Positions 17,390 through 26,917 of a DNA stretch of 64,000 nucleotides are shown here, piece by piece. This stretch comes from Albidovulum sp. (GTDB taxonomy: Bacteria; Pseudomonadota; Alphaproteobacteria; Rhodobacterales; Rhodobacteraceae), in NCBI GenBank assembly GCA_026989275.1, contig JALSJQ010000013.1:1-64000 (forward strand), given 5' to 3'. Within the stretch, counting starts at the first letter, position 1. The number at the start of each line of letters is the position of its first letter. The position numbers were made by a program, and so were the translations under genes. The notes beneath the pieces are model-generated. The model saw nothing but the letters and a program-made list of their open reading frames with translations, made no database searches and was not told the origin of the DNA.

Positions 17390-18475
17390 ATGGAAGCGGC
17401 AGGGCCGGGCGATCACCCCTGGTATGGACGGCTTTTCGGCGATGCGGAGATGGCGGCGCTGTTTGCGCCCGCCTTCGAGCTGGCCGCCTGGCGGGACTGG
17501 GAGCTGGCGCATGTGGCGGTGCTCGGTGCGCTCGGGGAGGCGCCGGCGTCATGCGTGAAGGAAATCGAGACGGCCCTGATCGAATCGGTGGCCGATCCGG
17601 CGCTCGGCGCGGCCGTGGCCGAGGGCGCCGCGCGCGACGGCATGGGTGTGCCGGCCTTCGTCGCCCATATCCGCTCGCGGCTTTCGCCCGAGGCGGCGGC
17701 CCTCTTTCACCGCGGCGCCACCAGCCAGGATCTGATCGACACCATGTGGGTGCTGCGGCTCAGAGCGGGGCGCGGCATCCTGCTCGAGCGGCTCGAGTGG
17801 CTCGACCGCGCCCTTGCCGGTCTCGAGGACCGTTTCGGGGCGCGGCGGCTCATGGGGCGCACGCGGATGCAGGCGGCGCTGCCGATCCGCGTCGCTGACC
17901 GCATCCGCCTGTGGCGCGAGCCGCTCTTGCGGATCGGGGAACGGGCCCGGGCGATGGGCCCCCGGGTCGATGTGCTGCAATATGGCGGCCCGGTGGGGGA
18001 CGGGCGCCCCTTCGGCCCCGAAAGGGCCCGGGCGCTCGCCCGCGAGATGGCCGCGCGGCTCGGGCTGCATCTGCCCGAGGGGCCGTGGCATGCGATGCGG
18101 GACCGGATGCTCGATCAGGGCGCATGGCTCGCCACCGTGGCCGGTGCGCTCGGGAAATTCGCCGAGGACGTGGCGCTGATGAGCCAGCAGGGTATCGGGG
18201 ATGTGCGGCTTGCGGCCGGGGGCCGTTCGTCGGCCATGGCCCACAAGCGGAATCCGGTGAAGGCCGAGATCATGGTGGCGATGGCGCGCAAGGCCTCGGC
18301 CGCGCTCGGGGTGCTGTCGGGCGCCCAGATCCACGAGCAGGAGCGCTCCGGCGCGGCCTGGGCGCTCGAATGGCTGGCGCTCTCGGAGCTTCTGCTGCTC
18401 ACGGGCGCGCTCGGCCGCCAGGCGCTCGTCCTCGTTGGCGAGATCGAGGCGCTCGGCGAGAAGGGAAGCGCCTGA
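17390..18475 (+). CDS. pcaB: 3-carboxy-cis,cis-muconate cycloisomerase
   Basis: A 361-residue member of the fumarase/aspartase superfamily. It carries HRGATSQDLIDT and the family signature region GGRSSAMAHKRNPVKAE. PcaB converts 3-carboxy-cis,cis-muconate to 4-carboxymuconolactone in the protocatechuate branch of the beta-ketoadipate pathway. GATSQD and the short C-terminus match PcaB better than adenylosuccinate lyase or argininosuccinate lyase. GGGGAG lies seven bases before the ATG. The convergent neighbour is pcaF, a later step of the same pathway. The ring-cleavage and lactone-hydrolysing genes are not in the window. Confidence 0.85.
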   Translation: MEAAGPGDHPWYGRLFGDAEMAALFAPAFELAAWRDWELAHVAVLGALGEAPASCVKEIETALIESVADPALGAAVAEGAARDGMGVPAFVAHIRSRLSPEAAALFHRGATSQDLIDTMWVLRLRAGRGILLERLEWLDRALAGLEDRFGARRLMGRTRMQAALPIRVADRIRLWREPLLRIGERARAMGPRVDVLQYGGPVGDGRPFGPERARALAREMAARLGLHLPEGPWHAMRDRMLDQGAWLATVAGALGKFAEDVALMSQQGIGDVRLAAGGRSSAMAHKRNPVKAEIMVAMARKASAALGVLSGAQIHEQERSGAAWALEWLALSELLLLTGALGRQALVLVGEIEALGEKGSA

Positions 18476-18772
18476 AGGGCCGCGCCCCGTCGGGCGGCCG
18501 GTGCCGCGGATCGGTCCGCCCCTCCCTGCCCGGATTCTTCGGAGCGACGTCCAACTCTTTCGGGGGAGAGGAGCTTTCCGGGCGTTGGACCCCGTGCCCC
18601 CCTGGTGCGCCACAGGCCGGAAGAAGGCGCTGGCCGGCAGCGCTTCCCCACCTGTCTGCCGGCCGGGGCAGGGCAGGGACTGCGCCCCCTTGGCCGACCG
18701 CTCTTTCAGGCCGTCCTTCCGGGTGCGGTTCGGGGCCCCGGATGGTGCCCGTTCCCCTTCCCGGTCGTCCTG

Positions 18773-19978
<1,206 letters not shown>

Positions 19979-20107
19979 GGGGGTCTCCTCGCGATTGGCG
20001 GCCCGGCGACCGGGGCCGCTTCCCTCACTCTTGCCGCAGCGCGGCGTGCTCGCGCCTTCCTTAGCGCAGCACCCGAGGTCATATCAAGCGCAACGAAACA
20101 GGCCTTC

Positions 20108-20476
20108 TCAGGGGCGATGCACCCACATCGTCCCGATGAAGAACAGCATGGAGGCGAAGCAGCCGGCCACGCCGAGGGAGAGGATGCCGTAGCCGCGCCC
20201 GGAATCGACGAGAACCAGCCCCGCGGTCACGAGGGCGACGGCAGCGACGGACAGGGCGTAGTGGATGTGGGCCGCCATGCCGGATGCGGCCCGGGGCACG
20301 ACGCGGTAGTAGAAGCCGAAGATGGCAAGAGAGATCCAGCCGGCGAAGAGCAGGATCGACTGGGCCGGCGCGAAGCGCATGTCTCCCGTGATGGCGATCT
20401 CCAGTCGCCAGGTCATGGCGATCAGGCCTGCGAGGGCGGCCGTGAAGAGGAAGCGGTGGGCAACCGTGTTCATCAT
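20108..20476 (-). CDS. Small four-helix membrane protein, function unknown
   Basis: A 122-residue protein with four hydrophobic segments (about residues 9-23, 38-58, 69-90 and 98-118). It has a conserved-looking FGFYYRVVP after helix 2 and HIHY at the start of helix 3. The pattern of His and Tyr residues near the membrane recalls fragments of haem-copper oxidase subunit I, but I cannot assign a function. GGAG lies seven bases before the ATG pair at 20476. The upstream region contains a 10-bp direct repeat, TTGCATGATG/TTGCATTGTG, that may be regulatory. Confidence 0.6.
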   Translation of the reverse strand: MMNTVAHRFLFTAALAGLIAMTWRLEIAITGDMRFAPAQSILLFAGWISLAIFGFYYRVVPRAASGMAAHIHYALSVAAVALVTAGLVLVDSGRGYGILSLGVAGCFASMLFFIGTMWVHRP

Positions 20477-20814
20477 GGGTCTGCTCCGGAACAAGAGAGA
20501 ATGAAAACGGATCCAGCGGCAATGAAATTTGCATGATGTTGCATTGTGCCCCATTCTTTCGCGCAGGGAAAGCGGCCATGCGCGCAGCGCCCGGCGCGTC
20601 AGGGGCGGGGCGACCGGTTCGCGAAAAGGGGAAGCGCCGGCCGGGCGGGCCCCCGGCGCCTCCGGGGGTCGATCTCCGTATCGGTCGAATTGCGGACGGC
20701 CGGCATTGCCATCCGCGGCCGGGCTTCCCATCTTCGGGGAAGGCGCGGGGGCTGCGGGAAGGGTTCATGCATCTGCTCCTTCGAAAAGGCCGAAGTCGAA
20801 AAGGGAGGTTTTTC
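20477..20814. other. Intergenic region between divergent genes
   Basis: About 340 bp between the four-helix membrane protein and the rhodanese gene. The left third is comparatively AT-rich and holds the 10-bp direct repeat at 20529-20548. The rest is GC-rich without a recognisable gene. Confidence 0.5.
20529..20548. promoter_or_regulatory. Direct repeat, possible regulator binding site
   Basis: TTGCATGATG is followed immediately by TTGCATTGTG, two copies one helical turn apart. They lie in an AT-richer patch 53 bp upstream of the four-helix membrane protein gene. Factor unknown. Confidence 0.3.
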
Positions 20815-21507
20815 ATGGAAATGAAAGAACGCGGTCGTTGCACACGGCCTGCGAAGAGGGGCCGGTGGTCCGGCATCCCCCTCGCAGGCATCCTCCTGAC
20901 GGGGCTGCTCGTCCTCGGCGCCGTTCCGGCTGCCCTGGCGGGCAATGGCGAGGATCTGAAGGTGCGGATCCGCCCCGACATTCCCTGGGTCGATGTCCTG
21001 ACCCCGGAGGGGAAGAAGGTGCGCATCATGCGCAACCAGGATCCGGAGCATCGCCTGAGCGGCGAATGGGCCCGCACCTCGCGCCCCTGCCCGCCCTTCT
21101 GCGTCCAGCCGATGCGCCCGGCCGAAGGAGTGCGGACCATCGGCGAGATCGAGCTGCTCGAGATGCTCGAGGATCCGCAGGCACTCGTCATCGACAGCCG
21201 GACCGAGGAATGGTATCGCGGCGGCACCATTCCCGGTGCGATCAGCATTCCCTATACCGAAATCACCGACCGGCTCGACGAGCTCGGCTGCGAGCCCGAT
21301 TTCGACGGCTGGGATTGCAGCAACGCGCGGCCCGTCGCCCTGTTCTGCAACGGCATCTGGTGCGGCCAGTCCCCCACCGCCATCCGCAAGATGATCGCGG
21401 CAGGCTACCCGGCCGAGCGCATCCGCTATTACCGTGGCGGCATGCAGGTCTGGCGGCTGCTGGGGCTCTCCGTGCTCGATCCGGTGACGGGCGAGGTGCA
21501 CCAGTAG
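20815..21507 (+). CDS. Exported or membrane-anchored rhodanese-domain protein
   Basis: A 230-residue protein. It has a basic N-terminus, a hydrophobic stretch (IPLAGILLTGLLVLGAVPAALA, likely a signal peptide ending near residue 42), and then a rhodanese domain. The domain has the strand-loop VIDSRTEEWYRGGTIPGAISIPY and the active-site loop FCNGIWCGQSP. The loop contains two cysteines, one in the usual catalytic position. Such proteins handle sulfane sulfur or act in redox or disulfide chemistry in the periplasm; the true substrate is unknown. GGGAGG lies six bases before the ATG. A complex I accessory subunit gene follows 152 bp downstream on the same strand. Confidence 0.8.
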   Translation: MEMKERGRCTRPAKRGRWSGIPLAGILLTGLLVLGAVPAALAGNGEDLKVRIRPDIPWVDVLTPEGKKVRIMRNQDPEHRLSGEWARTSRPCPPFCVQPMRPAEGVRTIGEIELLEMLEDPQALVIDSRTEEWYRGGTIPGAISIPYTEITDRLDELGCEPDFDGWDCSNARPVALFCNGIWCGQSPTAIRKMIAAGYPAERIRYYRGGMQVWRLLGLSVLDPVTGEVHQ

Positions 21508-21659
21508 CGGCGGGCTCCTTGGCGGGAGACGGTGGCGGGCGAGGCTTGCCGTCCTCCGCAGGGGTGGTTGCCGGCGGGCTGCGGCCACCGCGGATCTTGT
21601 CTTGCGGCGCGTGCCGGGCGATAAGCGGGGCGGAAGGGCCGGTCAATGGAGGAGAGGAC

Positions 21660-21971
21660 ATGCGCGCACGGATCTACAAGCCATCCCGCAACGCCATGCA
21701 GTCGGGCGAGGCCCGGACCCGTGAATGGGTGCTCGAATTCGAGCGCGAGAGCGGCGCCGAACTCGACCCGTTGATGGGATGGACCGCCGGCCGCGACACC
21801 CGCACCCAGCTGCGCCTGCGCTTTCCCGAACGCAAGGCGGCCGAGGACTACGCCAGGGCGCACGGCATCGCCTATGTGGTTCTGCCGTCCCATGCTCGGC
21901 GCCATGTGGTTCGCGCCAACGGCTATGCCGACAACTACCTGCCCGGCCGCCGCTTTCCCTGGACCCATTGA
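21660..21971 (+). CDS. NADH dehydrogenase (complex I) accessory subunit, NDUFS4 type
   Basis: A 103-residue protein of the ETC complex I subunit conserved region, homologous to mitochondrial NDUFS4. It begins ARIYKPSRNAMQSGEART and contains WVLEFERE, then DPLMGWTAGRDTRTQLRLRF, and ends with DNYLPGRRFPWTH. These blocks are diagnostic. It sits on the peripheral arm of complex I and is a hallmark of alphaproteobacteria. GGAGGAGAGGA lies just upstream of ATG 21660. A tRNA-Arg gene follows 143 bp later. Confidence 0.92.
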   Translation: MRARIYKPSRNAMQSGEARTREWVLEFERESGAELDPLMGWTAGRDTRTQLRLRFPERKAAEDYARAHGIAYVVLPSHARRHVVRANGYADNYLPGRRFPWTH

Positions 21972-22114
21972 CCGGGGCGCGCCGCAAGGCACGATGCGGT
22001 GGGAAACGCCGCCGACGATCGTCCGCCCGCGATTTTCCGCGAAAGCCGCCTCTTGCGTCGCGGCCCGGCTTGCGGCTATCGAGGCGCCGCGATGCGGCCG
22101 AGGCCGCGTCTTCC

Positions 22115-22191
22115 GGCCCCTTAGCTCAACTGGATAGAGCAGCTGACTTCTAATCAGCAGGTTGCAGGTTCGAGTCCTGCAGGGGTCGCCA
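22115..22191 (+). tRNA. tRNA-Arg (anticodon TCT)
   Basis: GGCCCCT pairs with AGGGGTC as acceptor stem. The discriminator is G and CCA is encoded (22189-22191). The anticodon loop in CTGACTTCTAATCAG gives TCT. The T arm is GCAGGTTCGAGTCCTGC. It is 77 bases long with no long variable arm. Confidence 0.97.
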
Positions 22192-22220
22192 TTTCCCGCT
22201 CTTGGCGTGGCGGTATTCAG

Positions 22221-23630
22221 TCAGTCGATCTCGTAGGGCAGGCGGGTGCGGCGGTCGGGATCGACCCTGAGGCGCCGCTCGAGGGGCGGCACCGACCGCT
22301 GATGACAGTTGCGCCGCTCGCAGATGCGGCAGGAGACACCGATCGGTTCGTAGGCCTGCGGATTGTCGAGGTCGAGATCGTCGGCATAGACCAGCTGGCC
22401 GGCATGGGTGATCTCGCAGCCGAGGCCGATGGCATAGCGCGCCACCGGTGCCCGGAAGCTGCCGCCGGGCTTGATCACGGCGCGCGCCAGGCAGAGGTAG
22501 CGGATGCCGTCGGGCGTCTCGGCCAGCTGGCGCAGGAAGCGGCCCGGTGTCTCGAAGGCCTGATGCACGTTCCACAGGGGGCAGGCTCCGCCGAAACGGG
22601 CGAATTGCAACCGGGTGGCCGAATGGCGCTTGGTGATCGTGCCCGCCTGATCGACCCGGACGAAGAAGAAGGGCACGCCGCGGGCGCCGGGTCGTTGCAG
22701 GGTCGAGAGCCGATGGGCGACCTGTTCGATCGAAGCGCCGAAATCGAGCGCCAGCCGCTCGAGATCGTGCCGCGTGCTGCGGGCGGCCTCGAGAAACCGG
22801 CCATAGGGCAGAAGCGCGGCGCCGGCGAAATAGTTGGCCAGGCCGATGCGGGCGATGGCCCGGGCCTCGTCGCTCGAGAAGCGCGCCAGGTCGAGCGTCG
22901 CGTCGAGCAGCTCGCCGTGGGCGACGAGGGCGATCTGATGCAGGATCTGGAAACGATGGGTCTCGGCCGGATCATGGCGCGAGAGGGTGAGGATCCGCGT
23001 TGCCCGGTCGAATGTCCGCCGGGGCCCTTCGGGGGCGAGGACGAGGCGGATGCCGTGCTCCTCGAGCCAGGCCTCGAGGGCCGGCAGGGGCAAGGGCTCG
23101 AGTCTGTCGCCATGAAGCTTTCGTGCAAAGATTTCGGCAGATCTGTCGATCGCGTCGATATAATTGTCGCAATAATGAAAGAAGTCGCGCACCTCCTCCC
23201 AGGGGGAGGGGCGCACGAGGCCGCTTTCGTTGCCGAGGGATTCGTCGAGCGCGGCCAGCCGCTCGCGGCTCTGGCGCCAGGCACGGTGCAGGGTGAGAAG
23301 CGCCTGGGCCAGTGCCGGCGCGTTGGCGGCGACGAGATGGAGATCGGCCCGGGGGGGCGGCTCGTCGCCGAAGACCGGATCCGACAGCGCCTCGGCGAGA
23401 TCGGCGACCAGCCGGGCGGTGTCGCCGCCGGCAAGCTCGGTCACGTCGATGCCGAATTCGCGCGCAAGCGCCAGAACCACCGTGGCCGAGACCGGGCGGT
23501 TGTTGTTCTCCATCTGGTTGAGATAGGGTAGCGACACGCCGAGCCGGGCGGCAAAGGCCTTCTGGGTAAGGCCGAGGCGCCGTCGCGTCTCGCGCAGCTT
23601 GGCGCCGGCATAGATCTTTTGGGCGCTCAC
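22221..23630 (-). CDS. ScfR/RamB-type short-chain fatty acid regulator (HTH-XRE + IrrE-like + DUF2083)
   Basis: A 469-residue DNA-binding regulator. The Cro/C1 helix-turn-helix is at about residues 9-62 (LGLTQKAFAARLGVSLPYLN). The middle is an ImmA/IrrE-type domain, but the usual HEXXH reads HQIAL..H, so protease activity is doubtful. The C-terminal DUF2083 domain has likely metal-binding cysteines in GACPLWNVH and SCRICERRNCHQRS. Relatives (RamB, ScfR, PrpR) control acetate, propionate and glyoxylate-cycle genes. It starts with GTG. Two TTTGCAAA boxes, the core recognised by RamB-like proteins, lie directly upstream, implying autoregulation. Confidence 0.88.
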   Translation of the reverse strand: MSAQKIYAGAKLRETRRRLGLTQKAFAARLGVSLPYLNQMENNNRPVSATVVLALAREFGIDVTELAGGDTARLVADLAEALSDPVFGDEPPPRADLHLVAANAPALAQALLTLHRAWRQSRERLAALDESLGNESGLVRPSPWEEVRDFFHYCDNYIDAIDRSAEIFARKLHGDRLEPLPLPALEAWLEEHGIRLVLAPEGPRRTFDRATRILTLSRHDPAETHRFQILHQIALVAHGELLDATLDLARFSSDEARAIARIGLANYFAGAALLPYGRFLEAARSTRHDLERLALDFGASIEQVAHRLSTLQRPGARGVPFFFVRVDQAGTITKRHSATRLQFARFGGACPLWNVHQAFETPGRFLRQLAETPDGIRYLCLARAVIKPGGSFRAPVARYAIGLGCEITHAGQLVYADDLDLDNPQAYEPIGVSCRICERRNCHQRSVPPLERRLRVDPDRRTRLPYEID

Positions 23631-23657
23631 GGAGCACTCTCTCTTGTTCGCAGAAGG

Positions 23658-23686
23658 TTTGCAAACATTACTCGCATGTTTGCAAA
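23658..23686 (-). promoter_or_regulatory. Twin TTTGCAAA boxes, likely self-operator of the ScfR-like regulator
   Basis: TTTGCAAA occurs at 23658-23665 and again at 23679-23686, 21 bp apart (two helical turns). Both lie 28-56 bp upstream of the GTG start. TTTGCAAA is the conserved part of the site reported for the homologous RamB family. The match to a family-specific motif directly before the regulator gene supports an operator. Confidence 0.65.
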
Positions 23687-23722
23687 TTCGGGACAAGCCT
23701 TTCCTCGGCTCGGCCTGAGCCC

Positions 23723-24940
23723 TCAGGCGGTCAGGCCCAGCCGTCGCAGCCGCAGCACCAGCGCCCAGACGAGAAGCAGCGAGGCGGCGGCAAGGGCCGT
23801 CATCAGCGCCAGCAGCGCCTCGGGGCCCGGTGTCATCGGCGCCACCCAGCCGCCGAGGGCCGCGAGCCCGCCGCCCGAGGCGATCTGGATCGCGCCGCCG
23901 AACCCCGCGGCCGTGCCGGCGATGGCGGGGCGCACCGAAAGCAGCCCGGCGGTGGTGTTGGGCAGCACCATGCCGTTGCCGATCCCGACCAGCATCAGGG
24001 GCAGGAAGAAGGGCAGCGGCCCGGCCGCGATATGGGCGAGATAGCCCAGGAGCGGCACCCCCGTTCCCGCGAGCGTCAGCGCCGTGCCGATGGCGATCAT
24101 GCGGACGATGCCGAGCGTCGCCGAGAAACGGCCCGAAAGGTAGTTGCCGAGAATGTAGCCGATCGAGATCGCTCCCATCCACAGGCCGAGCGCGCCCTGG
24201 CCGAGGCCGAATGCGTTGATGCCGACATGGGGAGCGCCGCCGAGCCAGGAGAAGTAGATGCCGCTCGAGAAGGCGGCGATCAGCACATAGGCCCAGAAGC
24301 GGGGCGAGGCGAGGAGAACGGGCCACTGGCGCATCTGGGCGCGGAAGCCGCCATCGGTGCCGGGGGCGGTCTCGCCGAGATCGAGGAGGATCAGCGCGAG
24401 GACGCCCAGGCCGAAGACCAGGAGGGCGAGGAAGATCGCCCGCCAGCCGTAATGTTCGCCGAGCCAGCCGCCGATGGCCGGCCCGAGCATGGGAGCGATC
24501 GCCATGCCCATGGTGACATAGCCGATGAGCCCCGCCGCCTTTTCTCCCGGCACGAGGTCGCGGATGACGGTGCGCGAGAGCGCCATGCCGGTGGCGATCA
24601 CCGCCTGCATCATGCGGAAGAGCAGGAAGGCCCATGCGGTGGTGGCGAACATGGCGCCGGTCGTGGCCGCGAGGAAGACGAGGCCGGCGACGGCCAGCAC
24701 GGGGCGGCGGCCGAAGCGGTCGGAAAGCGGGCCGATCACGAGTTGCAACACGCCGGTCGCCAGGAAGTAGAGCGACACGGAGAGCTGCATCACGCCATAT
24801 TCGACCCCGAAATCCCGTGCCATCACGGGCAGGGCCGGCAGGAAGATCGACAGCGTGACCGAGGCCAGCGCCGGGATCAGCATCAGCGTCAGGAGCGAGG
24901 GCGGCCGCGTGCGGTCGAAATCGGGCAGGAGCGGGATCAT
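23723..24940 (-). CDS. MFS drug-efflux transporter, Bcr/CflA type
   Basis: A 405-residue integral membrane protein with about 12 hydrophobic segments. It carries the motif A region GPLSDRFGRRPVL after helix 2 and the antiporter motif C region APMLGPAIGGWLGEHYGWRA in helix 5. The opening LPALPVMARDFGV is typical of Bcr/CflA proton-driven exporters of drugs or metabolites. Substrate unknown. It lies upstream of the ScfR-like regulator on the same strand, but the regulator has its own boxes, so they are probably separate transcription units. Confidence 0.85.
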   Translation of the reverse strand: MIPLLPDFDRTRPPSLLTLMLIPALASVTLSIFLPALPVMARDFGVEYGVMQLSVSLYFLATGVLQLVIGPLSDRFGRRPVLAVAGLVFLAATTGAMFATTAWAFLLFRMMQAVIATGMALSRTVIRDLVPGEKAAGLIGYVTMGMAIAPMLGPAIGGWLGEHYGWRAIFLALLVFGLGVLALILLDLGETAPGTDGGFRAQMRQWPVLLASPRFWAYVLIAAFSSGIYFSWLGGAPHVGINAFGLGQGALGLWMGAISIGYILGNYLSGRFSATLGIVRMIAIGTALTLAGTGVPLLGYLAHIAAGPLPFFLPLMLVGIGNGMVLPNTTAGLLSVRPAIAGTAAGFGGAIQIASGGGLAALGGWVAPMTPGPEALLALMTALAAASLLLVWALVLRLRRLGLTA

Positions 24941-25151
24941 GCCCCGGCTCTAGACCGGGCGCGCCGGCTTGTCCATTGCAGACGCAACGGCATCGGGAGG
25001 CCGCAGGGAGATGCGGAGCGCACGGACCGGACGGCGGGGCGGCTTTTCTGCCGGTTTCTTGCCGGACGCGCACCTTTCCGGTGCGGGGCGGGAGAGAAAG
25101 CCGCGGGCGGCAGGCGCGTGCCGATGGAACTTGCCTGCGGCGGAAGTGCCG

Positions 25152-25715
25152 TCAGCGGCGGGTGATGCGGCGGTTCTTGCGACCGATCACCTCGATGCGG
25201 CGCACCCCTTCGAGCGCCGGATTCGGCAGATAGCGGGCGACGTGAACGAGCCGCGCCCTTCTCGGCCCCTGCAGCCCGCCATCCTTCGGCGGCATCAGGC
25301 GGAATTCGTAGCGCAGCGTGCCCTTCACCGGCCCGTCGTCGAGCGGTACCAGCGCCGCATCGTAAACGCCGATCACCGCCGGCAGGCCGACCGCGCGGAT
25401 GATCGCACCCGAGCTCGTGCGTTCGACCCGCAGTTCGATCACCCGATCGACGAGCCGGCGCGGGTCGCGATAGATCTGCGGCTCGCGATTGACGCGCGAT
25501 TCGGAACGGCCGAACCAGTTGAAGGGGTTGAGCATTCGCAGCGCTCCGCCCCTGCGGTTTCCGCCGCGGCTGCAGGCGGCAACAAGGCCGAGCGCGCCCA
25601 GAGCGAGGAGCAGCCGCCGGCGCCCGGCGCCGTTCGGGGCCGGTCCGGCGGCGTCCGCCCGGTCGGAACGGGCGGGGCGGACTTTCGCGGAGAAGCGGTC
25701 TGCACGATCGGCCAT
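25152..25715 (-). CDS. Predicted lipoprotein of unknown function
   Basis: A 187-residue protein. After an Arg/Ala-rich head, RRRLLLALGALGLVAACSRG is a lipoprotein signal with lipobox VAAC (Cys near residue 48). The mature part contains MLNPFNWFG, then RLVDRVIELRVERTSSGAIIRAVGLP, and ends ALEGVRRIEVIGRKNRRITRR. I do not recognise the family. A conserved-looking periplasmic domain facing the outer or inner membrane is likely. GGAGGAAGA precedes ATG 25715. It lies about 70 bp downstream of nothing on its strand and is probably monocistronic. Confidence 0.7.
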   Translation of the reverse strand: MADRADRFSAKVRPARSDRADAAGPAPNGAGRRRLLLALGALGLVAACSRGGNRRGGALRMLNPFNWFGRSESRVNREPQIYRDPRRLVDRVIELRVERTSSGAIIRAVGLPAVIGVYDAALVPLDDGPVKGTLRYEFRLMPPKDGGLQGPRRARLVHVARYLPNPALEGVRRIEVIGRKNRRITRR

Positions 25716-25783
25716 GGCATTCTTCCTCCTGCCTCTCCCTAGCGTGAAATACGCGCCCTGCAAAGCCTGCCCGTGGCACGCCT

Positions 25784-26917
25784 TCAGTCGAGCGTGCGGC
25801 GGTAGCGCAGGAGCGAAAGGATGGTGACGATGACGGCGATCACGGCAAGCGCGGCGAGATCCTGGCGGATCGCGGCAAAGTCGCCGAATTTCAGCATCAC
25901 CTTGCGGACGATGCGCAGGAAATGGGTCGCCGGCAACACCGAGCCGATCGCCTGCGCCCAGCCCGGCATGCCGGCAAAGGGAAAGATGAAGCCCGAGAGC
26001 AGGATCGTCGGCAGGATGGTGAAGAAGCTGATCTGCATCGCCTGCATCTGGGTGCGGGCCACGGTCGAGACCATGAAACCGATGGCAAGGTTGATGACGA
26101 TGTAGATGTTGAAGCCGGCAAGGAACGCCGCGAGATCGCCGGTGAAGGGCACGGAGAAGAGCGTCATCGCCGCGATCAGGAACAGGACCGTCTCGATATA
26201 GCCGACGAGCACATAGGGCAGGATCTTGCCCATCATCACCTCGAGCGGCCGGGCCGGGGTCGAGATCAGCGTTTCCATCGTGCCACGTTCGACCTCGCGC
26301 ACGATGGCGACCGAGGTGATGGCGGTCATGGTCATGGCCAGGATGATGGCAAGAAGCCCCGGCACGATGTTGAGGCTGGTGCGCCGTTCGGGATTGTATT
26401 TGCGGTGCACCACTACCGAGAAGGGGCCGGGGGCGGCCTCGGCGACGGCGAGCGGGCCGGTCAGCGTCTGGGCGATGGCGCGCTCGACGATGCCCGAGAG
26501 CGCCCCGACCGCGCTGCCGACGGCGGTCGGATCGGACGCGTCGGCGGCTATCAGGATCTCGGGCCGGGCGCCGCGGATGACGTCACGCTCGAAACCGGGT
26601 GGAATGACGATGACGAAACTGGCCTCTCCCGAGGAAAGGGCCGCCTCGGCCTCCCTTTCGCCCGAGACCGGCCCGAGGAAGCGGAAATAGTCCGATGTCT
26701 CCATGCCGGCGATGATGGCGCGGGCGAGGGGGCCGTCGTCGTTGATCTCGGCCCGTGTCGGCAGATGGTGCGGGTCGGTGTTGATGGCGTAGCCGAAGAG
26801 AAGAAGCTGCATGACCGGAATGCCAATCATCATCGCGAAGGTCGTGCGGTCGCGCAGCATCTGGATGAATTCCTTCGTCAGGATGGCCAGAAAGCGCGAA
26901 AGCGAGAAACGCCGCAT
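25784..26917 (-). CDS. ABC-2 type efflux permease (YhhJ/YbhR-like)
   Basis: A 377-residue membrane subunit. An N-terminal transmembrane helix (FAMMIGIPVMQLLLFGYAIN) is followed by a large extracytoplasmic domain and a cluster of about five helices. The region includes VIVREVERGTMETLISTPAR-type sequence (VERGTMETLIS), the signature of ABC-2 drug or export permeases. It would export a hydrophobic compound or toxin. Its ATG overlaps the stop of the ATPase gene as ATGA, so the two are translationally coupled. It is the last gene of a HlyD-ATPase-permease operon. Confidence 0.88.
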   Translation of the reverse strand: MRRFSLSRFLAILTKEFIQMLRDRTTFAMMIGIPVMQLLLFGYAINTDPHHLPTRAEINDDGPLARAIIAGMETSDYFRFLGPVSGEREAEAALSSGEASFVIVIPPGFERDVIRGARPEILIAADASDPTAVGSAVGALSGIVERAIAQTLTGPLAVAEAAPGPFSVVVHRKYNPERRTSLNIVPGLLAIILAMTMTAITSVAIVREVERGTMETLISTPARPLEVMMGKILPYVLVGYIETVLFLIAAMTLFSVPFTGDLAAFLAGFNIYIVINLAIGFMVSTVARTQMQAMQISFFTILPTILLSGFIFPFAGMPGWAQAIGSVLPATHFLRIVRKVMLKFGDFAAIRQDLAALAVIAVIVTILSLLRYRRTLD

